DNA of 64,000 bases from Acheta domesticus (GCA_031308135.1 JAHLJT010008756.1:103505271-103569270), one strand, 5' to 3'. Shown: positions 35,374 to 48,289, numbered from the stretch's first letter. The notes: generated by a model from the sequence alone, not told the origin. A program made the numbers and translations.

Positions 35374-37459
35374 ACACAGCTAAAATTTCGAATGATGTAC
35401 AGACATCCCCCGAAAAAATGCGGGCGAGTCCGAGTCGATACCTCATGCAGCTGCCCCAAACTGCAGTTCAAAAACGGAAATTTAACTAAAAGATGGATAA
35501 GGGGACCCAGAAATGTAACCCCTCCGTTGTTTTACGCCGCGCACGTTATTGCACATGTATAACATTTAATATATATTCATTATTGGAATGTGTATTTCGT
35601 ATATATTCAATTTGTCGAAAAAATTTGTCAATTTGTCGGGAACATGTCGGAATTCACTGACACATTGAGGGCAAAGGAAACTCATTCAAACCCACAATCT
35701 TCCCTCTCCTTGAGATGTAACAAAACGTGTTGGAAATTCTCGGATCTGTGGAAGAACAAAGGCGTTTCTTTCTAATTGGTCCAGGGTGTTCGTCAGGTCA
35801 TGGAAGAGAGCATATCACGCAGTGAGGCGCATCTTCAAAGTGTCTGCAGGTGTGGATATGTGGCGCCGGAATCTCTTCCTCGACCGAATGCTTCGTCAGT
35901 TCCCTTCCAAGCTGCTACCGTAAAGGTTTTCTCTCTTTTCTGAAAGTACATCCAGGTTCACTGACCACTTTTATAATCAGAGTGGAACTTTTCAGGAACA
36001 ATTATGAAATGAAAAAATTAATTTTGTTATGAATGTACTGAAATTGTAGAAATGAATAATGAAGGTATATACAACTTCTTTTCTCGTGCAGTCGGGAACA
36101 AAAAATTATATTTTCTGTTTTTATATCATATCGTTAATGGCTACTTAATTCTGACAACTTTCGTTTCATTAATAATATCAATTATCACCTAAAACTTCAT
36201 AAATTTACTAATACTAAATTCCCCCCGACAACTTGTTATTGTTGATAATTTTAAGAAATCCAAATTAGCAATGAACAATTTCGAACAATAGTTTTTCCCA
36301 CCTGTTACACGATTAAAATTAGATTATATTAGAAATTGGAAAATTAGATTAATAGTTCGTAAAAGCAGTCGTGTCGTTCAAACTGTGGACTAACCTCGGT
36401 CTCTTTACGATTGATCTTTTCTACTGATGTCTCCCAAACTTACCCATACAGCAGCTTTGCTTTTTAGATTTACGTCGCTAAACTTAAATCCCAAAAATAT
36501 GCAGCTCCTATCGAAGGACTTAACACTGCGAGATCCGACTAGTGAGAGATTGACAGTCGCATCCCATTGAGGGGGGAGTTCGTCGATGACTCCAGCGTTT
36601 TGTTTCACTATCTTTGTTTAGATAAGGAGGAGTTTCATCTTCTACAACCTTTATTATTAGAACTTTCCTAACTTTTGGTAATGGCTTTTTCTTTCGGATG
36701 TTTGCAAAAGAAGTCTACCGCTTATCGGATGTTTAAAAACATTTCAAAACCGTCGCCATTCGAAATCAATTCCTGGAACTGGCGTTCTCTTACAGCCTAG
36801 TCTGAACTTGCAACCTTACATTGGTGTTTGTCAATATAGATAGTTGGGTGTTTGGAGAATATAAAAAAGGCATGTCCATCAGTGTCTCTGCCGCAAGGCG
36901 TAAAGAAAAGTACAGAAAATGTTCAAAATATAAATGGCGTTGCACGCCTCTAAAACGGACAATAGTTAAACACAAACTTGCACAAAATTATTGTAATATA
37001 TTGCTAAATACATGTACGAGATACGGAATACGAGAGTCGGGTACTCAGTAGAGTCGACCCCGAAAAATGTAATAGAAGATCCCACATGATTTGTAGATAA
37101 CGGTATAAGGAATATCACACGAGGTCGAAAAGCGTAATCGCGTATTGCTGATTGCATTTGTGCCAATAGGCACTTTTTTTCAACAAAATGTTTATAAAGT
37201 GAAAGCGAACTGGTCACCTCTCCGTGAAATCATTTTCGTTTCACATCTCATTTGTTACGATTACTTGAGTTTGAAATCAGGAATGTATTGTACTATAGAA
37301 ATAATGCATGCGTATGATAAATGATAATTCAATGATTCGTTCTGGTAAAATTCCCTTCCATAAGGTTGACAAAGTCTCCATAAAATAGTGACGGTAATTA
37401 ATTTAAGCGTGGTCTCAATTTCGAAATCGTCCCACCTTGATACACTAACGTCTTGAGGC
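35374..37459. other. No gene seen
   Basis: AT-rich with several 60-85-codon frames on both strands, none with a recognisable domain. The LINE to the right may start a little before 37460. Confidence 0.4.
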
Positions 37460-39775
37460 GGATCCACGGAAGGAGGGCATAGCCCCCTGCAACATTGAGT
37501 GCAGCGTAATGGAAGGGATTAGTGACCACTGTGCAGTAAAAATTGAAGTAGAATAGCTACCGAAGCACACAAACTACTTAAGGGAAAGGCGCATTTCGCT
37601 ATGGAAAAAAACTATATACTGAGACTCCAATCTTTCCTCGAAAGCAAATATTCGTATTAGGCCAGCAACGGCAAAAATCTAAATGAAATTTGGGAAAACT
37701 TTAAGAATATTTTATTCGAAGGCATGGATCGGTTCGTACCATATAAAACGTTGAAAGAAAATTCCGATCCCGAATTCTATAACAAAACCGTGAAGTGACT
37801 TAAAGCAAAAGTTCGTAAAGCGTACAATAGATCTAGAAGCGACAAAAATCATAAAACAATTTTCAAACAACTCTCGAAACAATTATTAGATGCCAAAAAA
37901 CACGCGCAGGAAACGTTTTTATCAAACTTGTTGCAAGCCAAGAATAGTTGGCCGCAATTTTACAAATGTCAAAAAGCAGAAAGAAACGAATACGAGAATG
38001 CCAGCAATCAAAGATAACGGTCATCAGCTAATAACAGATTCAACAGAAAAAGCTATGCATCTGTGTTTACAAACGCCCCTCAATGCAGGCCGATAGAAAA
38101 CTCTCTAAGTAACTCGCTATTTAGAATTAATGTCAAAACTATCAGAAAAAATATTGCAGCAATAGGTCGCAATAAATCGATAGGACCCGATTGTGTACCA
38201 GGGGAGATACTAAAGCTTGGGGGCGAAATCATTGTGCGTTATATCACGCGACTGTTCGAAATTTCCGTTAACAACGGTACTCTTCCTGATGACTGGAAAA
38301 AGGCCATAGTTGTTCCGATTATTAAGGGCGGAAACCGCTCTGACGTTGAAAACTATCGTCCGATTAGTCTAACATCTGTAGTCGGTAAACAAATGGAAAA
38401 ACTCGTTGCAGAATACATGAGAGTGGTTTGGGAAAACAGCGAATATGCGTACGCAGGGCAATATGGGTTCAGACAAGGCTGCTCATGCGAAAGTCAATTT
38501 TTAACAGTTTGTCAAGACATTTCCTAGTCTTAAGACGCAGGGGAAACAATGGACGCGGGAATCATAGATTTCACAAAAGCGTTCGATTTAGTGCCTTGCG
38601 AGCGGTTACTTAATAAACTTCGAAATACAGGAATTGATACAAGAGTAATCACTTGGATCGAATCTTTCCTTCGCGGTCGCTCTCAAAGAGTTAAGATAGA
38701 CGATTATATTCCTGATGAAATTCAAGTGACATCAGGCGTTGCGCAAGGAAGCGTGCTAGGCCTCCTTCTATTTCTAGCTTACGTTAATGATATTTCCGAT
38801 TCTATTAATTCAACGATTAGGCTCTTCGCAGATGACTGCATACTATACCGACGAATACAAGACGCTAGAGATCAGCAGATTTTGCAGAAGGATCTCGATA
38901 CAATTATGAAATGGACGGAAGAAAATGAAATAAAAATTAATCCCAAGAAATGCAAAGCTGTAACTTTCCGTAGGAAACGCGACAAAATTTCACTAAAATA
39001 CACACTTGAAGATCAATCTGTGCCTGAGGTTAGTAGCTTCAAGTATTTGGGGGTTGTTATTCGAAGCGATCTAAACTGGTCCGACCACATCAATGACGTT
39101 GCGCGGAAAGCTTGGAAATCACTCCATTTTGTAATGCGGATATTGAGGAAAGGAAACGCGAACACAAAGCGCTTAGCGTGTACTTCTCTTGTACGTCCGG
39201 TAATGGAATATAGCTCTGCATGTTGGGACCCGTATAGAGCTGGGCAGATAAACTTGTTAGACCGTATCCAAAAGAGAGCGATAAAACTTGTAGGTAACAA
39301 CAATGATCAGACTGAGATGTGGGAACACCTAGGGAAACGTCGACAGATAGCTAGGCTAGTAAATCTTTTCAAAGCGTACACTGGATGTAAAGCGTTAAAC
39401 GACATTCGAACTAGGATAGGGCACCCTCAGTATTTCGGAAGGGGAGACCATCCATACAAAATTAAATATAGGAATCAAAAAACCGATGTAGGTAAATACT
39501 CTTTTGCAAACCGGACAATAACTGACTTGAACAGTCTACCTGCTGCAGCACTAGCGACTTTTCCCCCCTAGTGTGCATTCCTTCCGGAATCGTCTAGGGA
39601 ACTGCGTGTGATGCAAAATATTTATGTGTGTTTTATTTCTCACTTACTTAGTTGTAGTTTTCTTTTAATATGTATTTTTAAGTTGTATTTGTATCTTTAT
39701 ATGATCTGTACAAACCCTGCCACCGAGCGAAAGCTCATTAGCAGGACATAATAAATATTTAATATTTAACATCAA
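37460..39775 (+). mobile_element. 5'-truncated non-LTR retrotransposon (CR1/L2/jockey-like)
   Basis: The left part retains the end of the apurinic-type endonuclease (GISDHCAVKIEVE at about 37515), then a spacer full of stops, then the RT. After the RT and the C-terminal NRTITDLNSLPAAAL come a short 3' UTR and an AT tail (AATAAATATTTAATATTT) near 39750-39775. Endonuclease plus RT order is that of APE-type LINEs; I cannot assign the clade firmly. An HLE begins 9 bp after the tail. Confidence 0.85.
38063..39611 (+). pseudogene. LINE reverse transcriptase, frameshifted
   Basis: Two open segments: 38063-38527 carries GPDCVPGEILKLGG, NYRPISLTS and YGFRQGCS; 38549-39571 carries motif A (DFTKAFDLV), QGSVLG, the catalytic FADD (38825-38836) and FKYLGV. 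A stop and frameshift near 38527-38549 separate them. A second frameshift in a C run near 39565 cuts off the natural C-terminus (HSFRNRLGNCV, stop at 39609-39611). All RT motifs remain readable, so the copy is fairly young. It would have copied RNA at nicked target DNA, and is a candidate partner for the SINEs here, though 3' tails were not matched. Confidence 0.85.
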
Positions 39776-39783
39776 CAGTTTTT

Positions 39784-40849
39784 ACTTTTCCGTATATATA
39801 CGTACACGGAGTAATATACGTAGTAGAGGAAGAGTTATGTAATGCGTCAGAAAATCGATTTTGAGATTTTAACTTAAATACAAGTTTTGAAATCATCTGA
39901 TACGGAAAAAGTGTTGTTTTTTTTTAAAACGTCCGTCCGTCTGTTCGTCTATCCGTTCGTCTGTCAGTCTAGTGTATGTGAACAACACTAGCGACTAAAC
40001 TATGCATACTATTTTTTTCCACACTGAATGAAACCAGTCGATCTGGTCTGAATCGAAACTCTGCAATTTTTTTGAAAAAAAGAATTTATTTTTGGGAATA
40101 CATTATATGAAGCCCCAGGATATTTTCAAAATTTTCTCAAAAATGACTCTAAATTTTTTCTTTAAATTTATTTTAAGAATAGAGCAAAATACACTTAAAA
40201 AGATGGCATAGATCCGATTTTCATTGATAACTCTCAATTTTTGATAATTGCAAAAGTTTGATTTTTTCGGCGACTTCCTACAACTATAAAATTGAAGACA
40301 GATTTTTCCTTCGAAAGAAATTTGTGGTGCTTAATTAGTTCTTTCAATAAGGTCATGTACGTTTTTTCGAAAATTTTAGTAGTTTTTGCGAAATATTGCG
40401 TGCAAAATGTGCAATTTAAAAATTTTACAAAATCAAGATTTTCTCGAAAACGGCATCATGTTTTTTCTTTAACCTTTTGTTAGGAATAGTTCTAAAAGTA
40501 CTCTAAGAGATGATATAAAATCATCAGTTTGCTCCATTCCGTTGTTATTTTCTAAAATTACTAAAATGTAATTTTTTAACTATCCTCTCACGTCGTAAAT
40601 ATTTACACTACCAACAATTTGTTCACATTATTGCATTTAGAAGTGCATGCACTTTAAATGATGTTATATAAAGTTTCTTGAAAACTCAATAGTTTTCAGT
40701 TAAAACGAGCTCAAAATTTCGGATTTCAGAAACACACAAACGCCATTTTATAAAAAACGGCCCCAAATTTTTTCTTTAAACTTTTCTTACGGACAGTGCT
40801 AATTTGACTCTTTAATATACCTTGAAATTCAATTTGCTCTATTCTTTTT
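39784..40849 (+). mobile_element. HLE copy interrupted by a younger HLE
   Basis: 5' hairpin ACTTTTCCGTAT (39784) with partner AGGAAGAGTTATG. A GTCCGTCTGTTCGTC microsatellite lies near 39931-39970. The body continues to CTATTCTTTT at 40849, where a second HLE starts. The expected remainder is not recognisable beyond 42392. Confidence 0.8.
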
Positions 40850-42392
40850 ACTTTCCCGTATACGTACGTATACACGGACTGATATACGTAGTATAGGGAA
40901 AGTTATGTAATGCTGCGCGAAAAAATGGCCAAATTTCGGCGGAAAAAAAATTAATTGCCGGGCCGTGAAAACGAATAAGTGGATAAAATCAGTTGCTAAA
41001 TTAAGAAAAAAAATCTCCTAACACGTGCTGTAGCCAGAAACCCTGTTTTGTGGGTCCTTGATATCGAAAGACCAATTGAAAGGAATAAGTCCGTCTGTCC
41101 GTCCGTCAGTCCGTCCGTCAGTCCGTCCGTCTGTCCGTCTCTGTGAACACTGCTACCGCCTAAACCATACCTACGATTTCTTCCCCAGTCAATCTGCTTC
41201 TAGTCGAAGCTTTGAGATTTTGAAACAGATTCTTCAAAATTTGGAGGTACTTTATATGAAGCCCCCCGGGAATTTTCAAAATTTTCTCTAAAACGGCTCC
41301 AAATTTTTTCTATAAATTTCTTGTATGAATAGAGTAAAATACACTTATTAACATACAGGCATAGGTCCGATTTTCACTTATAGCTCTGAATTTTTTTCGG
41401 CGTCTTTCTCCAACTACAAAATTGAAGATAGAGATTTTTTCTTCAAATAAAATTTGTTCTGCATATTGAGTTCTTTCATAAAGGTCATGTAAATGTTTTT
41501 CAAAATTTTGGTAGTTTTCGTGCAATGTTGCGTGCAATATGTGCAATTTTAAAAAATTATAAAAACAAGATTTTCTCAAAAACGGCTCCAACTTTTTTCT
41601 TTAAACTTTTGGTAGGGATAGTGGTAAATGTACTCTATCAGATGGCATAAAAGTCATATTGCTCTATAGGTTCTCTCACGTCGTTAATATTTACATTAGC
41701 GGCGATTTTTTCACATTATTATATTTACGAGTATATATGCTTTAAATAATGTCAAGTAAAATTCTGGAAAATACAACCGTTTTCTGTGAAATGTAGCTCA
41801 AATTTCGGCATTTTCAGAAATGCTCAAACGCCATTTTCTCATATATGGCTGCAAATGTTTTCTTGAAACTTTTGTAACGGATAGTGATAATTACACTCTT
41901 TAATATGACGTAAAGTTTATTTTTAATTATTTTTTTGTTTTTTCAAAAATTATATTAATGTAAAATTTTTGAAAGATCTCTCACATCTTTAATATGCACA
42001 TTATCGGCAATTTGTAAGAATTATTATATTTGTGAGTGTAAGTGCTTCAAATAACTTCAAATAAAGTATTTTGAAAACTCAAAAATTTTCTATGAAAATG
42101 AGCTTCAAATTTCGCATTTTTAGTAGTGCTAAAACGCCATTTTCTCTTAAACGGCACATCATTTTTAAAAGAAAATTACCATTTACGGCTAGGTTTTTGT
42201 GTTCTTTAATATTCTAAAATTAATGTTTCTGTTCTACCAATACGAAACCGAAAAATTAAGAAAATGACAAAAAAATGTACTTTTGGCGGTGATAAGATGA
42301 CAGCTGGCAAGAAAGAGTTAGTGGCAATTCCGAATTGCTAGCGAAGACCCAAGGAAATAGAAAACTAATACGGGAAAGTCTGTGCCATTCTG
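40850..42392 (+). mobile_element. HLE subfamily A, young copy
   Basis: 5' hairpin from 40850, a long GTCC/GTCA/GTCT microsatellite (about 41091-41140), all internal modules, and the 3' subterminal repeat ATACGGGAAAGT near 42369-42380. Truncated in the 3' hairpin loop (GCCATTCTG) at 42392, so CTAG is lost. Very similar by eye to the inverted copy at 48939-50552, apart from ~30-bp deletions. Confidence 0.9.
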
Positions 42393-43110
42393 TTTCTTTT
42401 TTTTTGACAAATAAATAAATAAAATAAATACGGTCATGCTTAATTTTTTCAAAATACGAGTAGTTTTTCTTTAATTTTGTGACAAACGTAATAGGCCGCT
42501 GTAAATTTACTGCGCTTCGGACAGCTGGATGCGTCGTAAATTAGAATGTGCAATTTTGTATATTATTTCTTTCTTCGTGTCTTACATTCGAACTTTGTTA
42601 TAGACTTACACATTAATATTTTAGAAATGGTTTATTTTGAAATATTTGAAATAAGTAAAAAGAATTAATAGCTCTCAGAATAGCGACAATGCAGGGTCTG
42701 CAACAATGGAATTCACTTTGCGCTCGCGAATATCTGTGAATTAGTGTCATTGTTGTGACCTAATGGAGCTGTATGAAAAGGAGATATAATTGTCTAATTT
42801 ATGTTGATATTTGCAGGCAAATATTTAGTTTTGCACCAAATGCTGTACCATTTGTAGTGAGTAGAGAATTTGTTGCATGGTTTTAAAATACTCTTCCCTA
42901 ATCATGGCCCAATGGAAGGCATTTCTATATTTCCAGGGTATGAGGCTTCTTTTTCCAATACAGGGTTACAAAACTTTTGCATTCTATTTTTGTGAAGTTG
43001 TAGAATTCACATAGTTCTGACAACACTGCAATGGAAATAGTGAGTTCCAAGCGAAGATGTTAGTAGCGCATAAAGTGCAATATTACAGTACTACTTAGCT
43101 GTTTCCTCTA
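42393..43110. other. Unassigned; possibly interior of a distinct Helitron-like element
   Basis: No coding signal and no HLE body similarity, but it leads directly into an HLE-type 3' terminus at 43111-43145, so part may be the body of another element sharing only that end. Confidence 0.35.
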
Positions 43111-43145
43111 ATACGGGAAAGTAAGTGCTGTTGTAGCACCACTAG
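43111..43145 (+). mobile_element. HLE-type 3' terminus on a different body
   Basis: ATACGGGAAAGT (43111-43122), then a perfect 5-bp stem GTGCT (43125-43129) / AGCAC (43135-43139), then CTAG (43142-43145). Clean example of the family's 3' end. Confidence 0.8.
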
Positions 43146-43158
43146 TTTATATCTAGAT

Positions 43159-43706
43159 CAGTTGCGTAACAAGGTCCAGTGGAATCCAGGACAGCCGACG
43201 CTAGATGTCACCAATCCCCTAGCTCGATCTCGCTGTCCCCACTGCCGAAGGTTACGGGACATCACCATCTGGAGTTGGTGATATATGGAACAACATTGAT
43301 GATGGGCCCAGCCAAATTCAACAAAAATGTTTATATTATATAATATATTCTAAAAGTTTGTAAACACGAAATAGTGAAAATGTTACACATGAAAACAAGA
43401 AAATGTTATTAAACACGAAAGTGTTCATTGTTAAAACTATTTCGTAGTACTTGTAATAATGAGGTATACGCGAAATGCCAATTATTGGAGAAAAGTAATA
43501 GTACTATAAAAATAACTTATAATGAACGTTTATTTCAATTAATGGAAATCCTCCCTTAATCTCGTAACCCATTACCTCCTAATAACTTAAATTAGAAAAG
43601 TCTTTAATTTTAACGATTAAAAAGATCAAAATAATTTCCAATTGATGTCGTACCTTACGTACCCTGCAAGGACCGCCCCCATGCGCCCCTCCCATGTACG
43701 CCACTG
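43159..43706. mobile_element. hAT-like MITE with 8-bp TSD
   Basis: 5' CAGTTGCGTA and 3' TACGCCACTG form a 10-bp inverted repeat with one mismatch. Flanks ATCTAGAT (43151-43158) and GTCTAGAT (43707-43714) match at 7 of 8 positions. An 8-bp duplication with CAGTG-type ends suggests hAT. About 548 bp, no coding sequence, so non-autonomous. Confidence 0.75.
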
Positions 43707-43714
43707 GTCTAGAT

Positions 43715-44576
43715 CATCTAAATCTTTGCAGCTTCAAATTGAGACAAAATAATTTCAAATTTGCAATGAACCCCATCAAATTTAGTTTACAGAAAACAGC
43801 TTATAGTGTGTTTCTTATTTTTAATGATAATGGTTAAACAAGAGGAACTGACTCGGTTTTAACAAGAGCATTTAAAAAAATTAATAATACAGAGATTCGA
43901 TTGCTCTGATAGAAAAGCAGAAACTTTCGTTTTGGCGTAATGCACCTTGAAAAGTAATTTGTATATAATCAATTTCCTCCCTCTTCGTAAAGACATCGAC
44001 TCGCACTGGTCTTAAAAGAGAATATAAAACACAAAATAATAATTATGTTCACATTCGCTATGAAATAGACGGATTCGGCGTAATTAAATTGGCCTCAGAA
44101 TTTGTTTACAAGCTAAGTGCTTTTTACGTGTATGTGGATGGCAAATGTGCGACATTGGAGAACTCTTTTTTCAGTAGGCTTATGTAGAGCGAATGAATTA
44201 ATTGCAAACAAATGGGGTCGTTGTAAGACGATCATTTCTTTTAAACAATTACATATCTCGAGAACGAAATATGATAGCACGAATCGGATTCCGGAATTTT
44301 GTATCGCATTTGAACGCCATAGAGATGAGACGATAAAAAAATTTGCAACAATTGCAAATTTATAAACAATTTTCAACTTTTTCAAATCTAAAGGGGAAGA
44401 GTCTCCCGATGTCACAGAGCCGAAAACCGCGAATTAACAAATTTGCAACAAATCAACAATTTCATATACAAATTCGAAATATGCGTTAGTACGACCGGGA
44501 AAGCTCCGCAAATTGCGCCGGAAATGACCATTTTAAAATAGCAGCTTGACAGGAGTTATAAATTCATTGCTAAAAG
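43715..44576. other. No gene seen
   Basis: AT-rich. Complementary open frames on both strands at 44113-44415 lack recognisable domains. Confidence 0.4.
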
Positions 44577-44880
44577 TTAGTATAATTGTTGCTAAAATGC
44601 GTAATATTTACTGGTCTACTGACAGTAATTCTGGACGGAAAACTAGCGTTCAGAAATATATTTTCGTAATGGCGTACGCAAAGTCGGTGCAAAATGACTC
44701 AGGAAAAATCTCTCCTTGTTACTAAAATGGTAAATATTTATTGGACTATTGGCAGTAATTCTGAACGGGCTTAGTATAATTGTTGCTAAAATGCTAAATA
44801 TTTCCTGGTCTATTGACAGTGATTCTGGACGGAAAGTCACCGCTCAGAAATATTCTTACGTAACGTCTCGCAGGCAAAAT
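44577..44880. repeat. Tandem duplication, ~195-bp unit plus a partial
   Basis: TAGTATAATTGTTGCTAAAATG starts units at about 44577 and 44770. Both run through GACAGTRATTCTGGACGGAAA, then CGYTCAGAAATAT and a TACGTAA/CGTAATGGCG region. A third partial copy (GTTACTAAAATGGTAAATATTT) begins at about 44715. Confidence 0.8.
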
Positions 44881-45294
44881 CCCACCTTCGACAGAGAAAT
44901 ATGACGATATTTCTGCATCATACGTAAGCGATCTAGGTCCCATCCCCCTGAAACAGCGTCGTTTCTGCCCCTTGGGACTTTGCACCAATCACACACAACT
45001 ACGGTCTACCTGCTAGCGATTGGTGAACACGTCCCTCCCCCTGGCTGCGGGGTGTCCAAGTTTGTCGGCGCCGTTGAGAAGATAGAATTTCACCGGCGAG
45101 ATTCTCTGAGAGTACTGTACATTACTGCGATATTAAACAAATGAATTCTACTGCTGCGGCACGTTAATCGATATCATTGGGTGTTGCTTGCAATGTATCT
45201 ATATTAACAATACATTTGCATACTATGGCTCAAATATGGACGCGGAAGAATTTGTCTCTTCCGCAAGACATTTTTGATCCCGCTGTGGAAGTCA
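44881..45294. other. No gene seen
   Basis: Moderate GC; no domain-bearing frame. Confidence 0.4.
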
Positions 45295-46270
45295 CACGGG
45301 ATGCAATATGCACAATTTAAAAAAATAACAAAACCAAAACGGCTACCAATTTTTTCTTTAAGCTTCTGGCAGGAAATGCACCTAATGTACTCTATGAAAT
45401 GACATAAACGTCATATTACTCTATTCTTTCATTTTTTTCAATACGTGCTGTAGCCAAAATCCACGTTTTGTTGCTTCGTGATACTGAAAAATCGATTGAC
45501 TTCGAAACGTCAGTCTGTCTGTCCGTCTGTAGTCAACGCTAGCACCTAAACCGTTCAGCTGATTTTCTTCAAAATTGATATTCCCCAATCCATTTGGATG
45601 ATGTCTAGGCTCCTGGAATTTGAAACCGATATTTTAAATCTGGCTTTACATGAAGCCGTTGGACATTTTCAAAGTTTTCAGAAAAATGGGTCCAATTTTT
45701 TTTATTAAATCTTGTTGAATAATGTGAAGGACGTTTAAGAGAATGATGAAGGAATAATTTTCGCTGATATCTCGAATTTTTCGGAAATTGCAAAAAAAGA
45801 ATTTCAAAACCGCAAAATTGAAGATAGAGATTTTTTCTCAAAGTCGGTTGTACAAAATTAGCACTTTAAATAAGGTCGTGTATTTTTTGAATAAACAAGT
45901 AGTTTTTGCGTAAATTGCGTTTCAAATTTATCAACATTTTGTTTCTCAAAAACCGCTCCAATTTTTTTAAATTTTCTTCACTTATGTAATAAGCGACGGT
46001 AAAAACGATGACGCTAATCCTATTCTCGGATTATGCTTGGTTTTTGGAAAATTTCAAAAAAATATTTTTAAAACAACAAAATTGTAGATAGAGATGTTTG
46101 ATTCAAAGTCTTTTGAACAAAATTAGTTATTTAAAAGTGTCATGAAAAACTTTCTGAAAAAACGAGTAGTTTTTGCGTAATTTGCGCTTGAAAATTGCGA
46201 AAACAAATTCTCAAAAATCGCTCCAAATTTTGTCTTTAAATTTTCTCCAAATGTGTAATTAGGGACAGCA
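45295..46270 (+). mobile_element. HLE mosaic fragments
   Basis: HLE body modules, then a jump to the 5'-region block (ACGTGCTGTAGCCA, GTCTGTCTGTCCGTCTG near 45512-45533, CACCTAAACCGTTCA) and further degenerate modules to about 46265. The block order differs from the consensus, so two or more copies have been joined or rearranged. Confidence 0.6.
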
Positions 46271-46284
46271 AATAAATAAATAAA

Positions 46285-46485
46285 CTAGTGATGCTGTAGA
46301 ATGGCACAGACTTTCTCACAGAACTTAGTTTTCTAATCTCTATAGTCTGAACTATTTTATCTGTTATGAATGACGATCTCCCCAGATAACTTCTTTGGGC
46401 TCGCAAAGGACATTTTTTTCACATTCTCTGGATTTTTCGGCTTCCTAATGCTAGAATTGAAACAACCGTACACTTATTACTATTA
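46285..46485 (-). mobile_element. HLE subfamily B 3' end
   Basis: CTAG at 46285-46288, the 3' hairpin region, ACTTTCTC on the plus strand, and about 150 bp of 3' body ending near 46485. Confidence 0.7.
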
Positions 46486-46499
46486 TATAGTGTAAACGC

Positions 46500-46600
46500 C
46501 ATGCATAGTCAAAATGGTCGCAATCGTTAAGTAGTGAGCACGGACGCAGCTTTTCCGAGGAAAGCTTCGCTGGTTCTAGTCCTGGTCAGGAAGTATTATT
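46500..46600 (+). mobile_element. tRNA-like SINE head
   Basis: TGGTCGCAATCGTTAAGTAG resembles an A box and GGTTCTAGTCC at 46572-46582 is a near-consensus B box at tRNA-like spacing. The body beyond 46600 is not delimited. Confidence 0.55.
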
Positions 46601-46929
46601 TGTTACAATGCTCTGTTGTCGCAGGAAATAATTGAGAATTCTAGAAACTTTATTGAAAACCATTTGAAACAATTCGCATCACAAATATTGGTAATTACGA
46701 TAAATAAACTGGAAGCGTCTGTATGTAATTTACGAATTTTTACCTTTTTAACAATTTTTCACATCTCTTCTTGGATTTGTAAAACGTATGTGCCATCATA
46801 TCAATTGTTTTCCTATCATGCATTTACCATTCTATGGCTCTGTGCGATTCATTGTTCGGCATCATCTGTTCGGCACTTACGGTGCTTGTGTAGAGTAGTG
46901 GTATACGTGGCGGCACGTTAACTTTGAGG

Positions 46930-47680
46930 ATGATTTCGGGTTTAGAAGGCTTAGATTCCTCAATCTTATATTTACGCTTTTTGTAGACACCGTGGTTTGT
47001 GCAGTCTGACGAGGTTTACTTGCAAAATCATTCATTCACGATTTGCTCTCCAGCAACAACAAGAAGTGCTATTATAGTTGTTTGATACCTATGAAGATTG
47101 TTTCTTATGCGTGTAGTGAAACCATTCAATTAACGTTTTGCCGTGGTCTGTAAGTGTTGTGTACATAATTATGGAGGGATGTGGGTTTACGGTGAAGAGT
47201 GAAGACTGTATTTGTTTTACATGTACCAGTATTTTCGTTATCACTCGATGGAATTTTTAAATCAGCGGGTTCAGACACGTAGCTTTCTCAAAATAAAAAG
47301 ATAATATTTTTTGTAACTATCACGAAAAGCTAAAAGCTAACTGTTAAAGAACATTGAATAATTACTTCAAATATTGTCTTTAAGAAAGTGTTGTGAATTG
47401 TTCCAAGAATGATACTGAATAAATCTTTATTGAAAATTTATTTTAAACATCAATTGCTTTTATTATCAATTCAATATATTCAATTGCTCTTTTAAATATC
47501 ATTGTTTTAATTTTTATTTTTATTTGATATTATGTTAGTACATTGCAAGTGACCATTATGTATTTTTAAATAAAGAAACACGTTTCGTTAACTACTTTTC
47601 CTCTTTGAATGGAAATAGACGGATAGGGATGAGTGTGGGGTCTAACATGCGAGAGTTCTCGCACGGGTTCGCGGAGGTAG
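46930..47680 (+). mobile_element. Helitron-like element, copy 1
   Basis: Its right part is a direct repeat of 48300-48698. It contains the perfect palindrome TGCGAGAGTTCTCGCA (47648-47663). The terminal tetranucleotide has changed (CGGA at 47672-47675 where copy 2 has CTAG). The 5' boundary is not determined. Confidence 0.6.
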
Positions 47681-47699
47681 TAGGGGAAAACTTGTACTA

Positions 47700-48289
47700 T
47701 GGCACAATACAAAGAACAATCTTTTTAAATTAGCTATAGTAAAATAGCTTGAAATAAATGAAAAACAAAAATCAAAATGCGCTACCCTACAATACTACGT
47801 AAAGTAATTTAAAAACAACTAAATTTAAATTATAGCAAGAATAGCGCAAGTCACGCGACAACTGCCAACGATCGCAGTCCAAACGCACGACTTAAATGTT
47901 AGCGTTATCTGGAAGTGAGTACATCAACACCCAGCTGCAAACTCATATTGTAAATAATACACCGTTTGATATTAAACTTAAGGTGTCGGTTAGTTCAATA
48001 CGCAAACATCAGCAACATTCCCATGTACCGAAGTGATGTCTAAGCCTACTAAATTGTTTCTAACTGTAACAAATGTTATTTAATTCTCAAAGGTGAAAAT
48101 ATTAGTTTGATTATTTTTGGGCTCGGAATTGCTTTCCTTGAGGTATGTAAGAACGCAAAAAATAATCCAATACTTTTTAGTATACAAATAATTTTTCAAT
48201 TTTCGCACCCCAGCAAGCTGGCACCCTGACTCTCCAAAACACCCTCTGTTCCTCGTAACAAATCAAGAAATGTTAAATAATATTGCAAA
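47700..48289. other. No gene seen
   Basis: AT-rich spacer between the two Helitron-like copies; may include the 5' part of copy 2. Confidence 0.4.
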
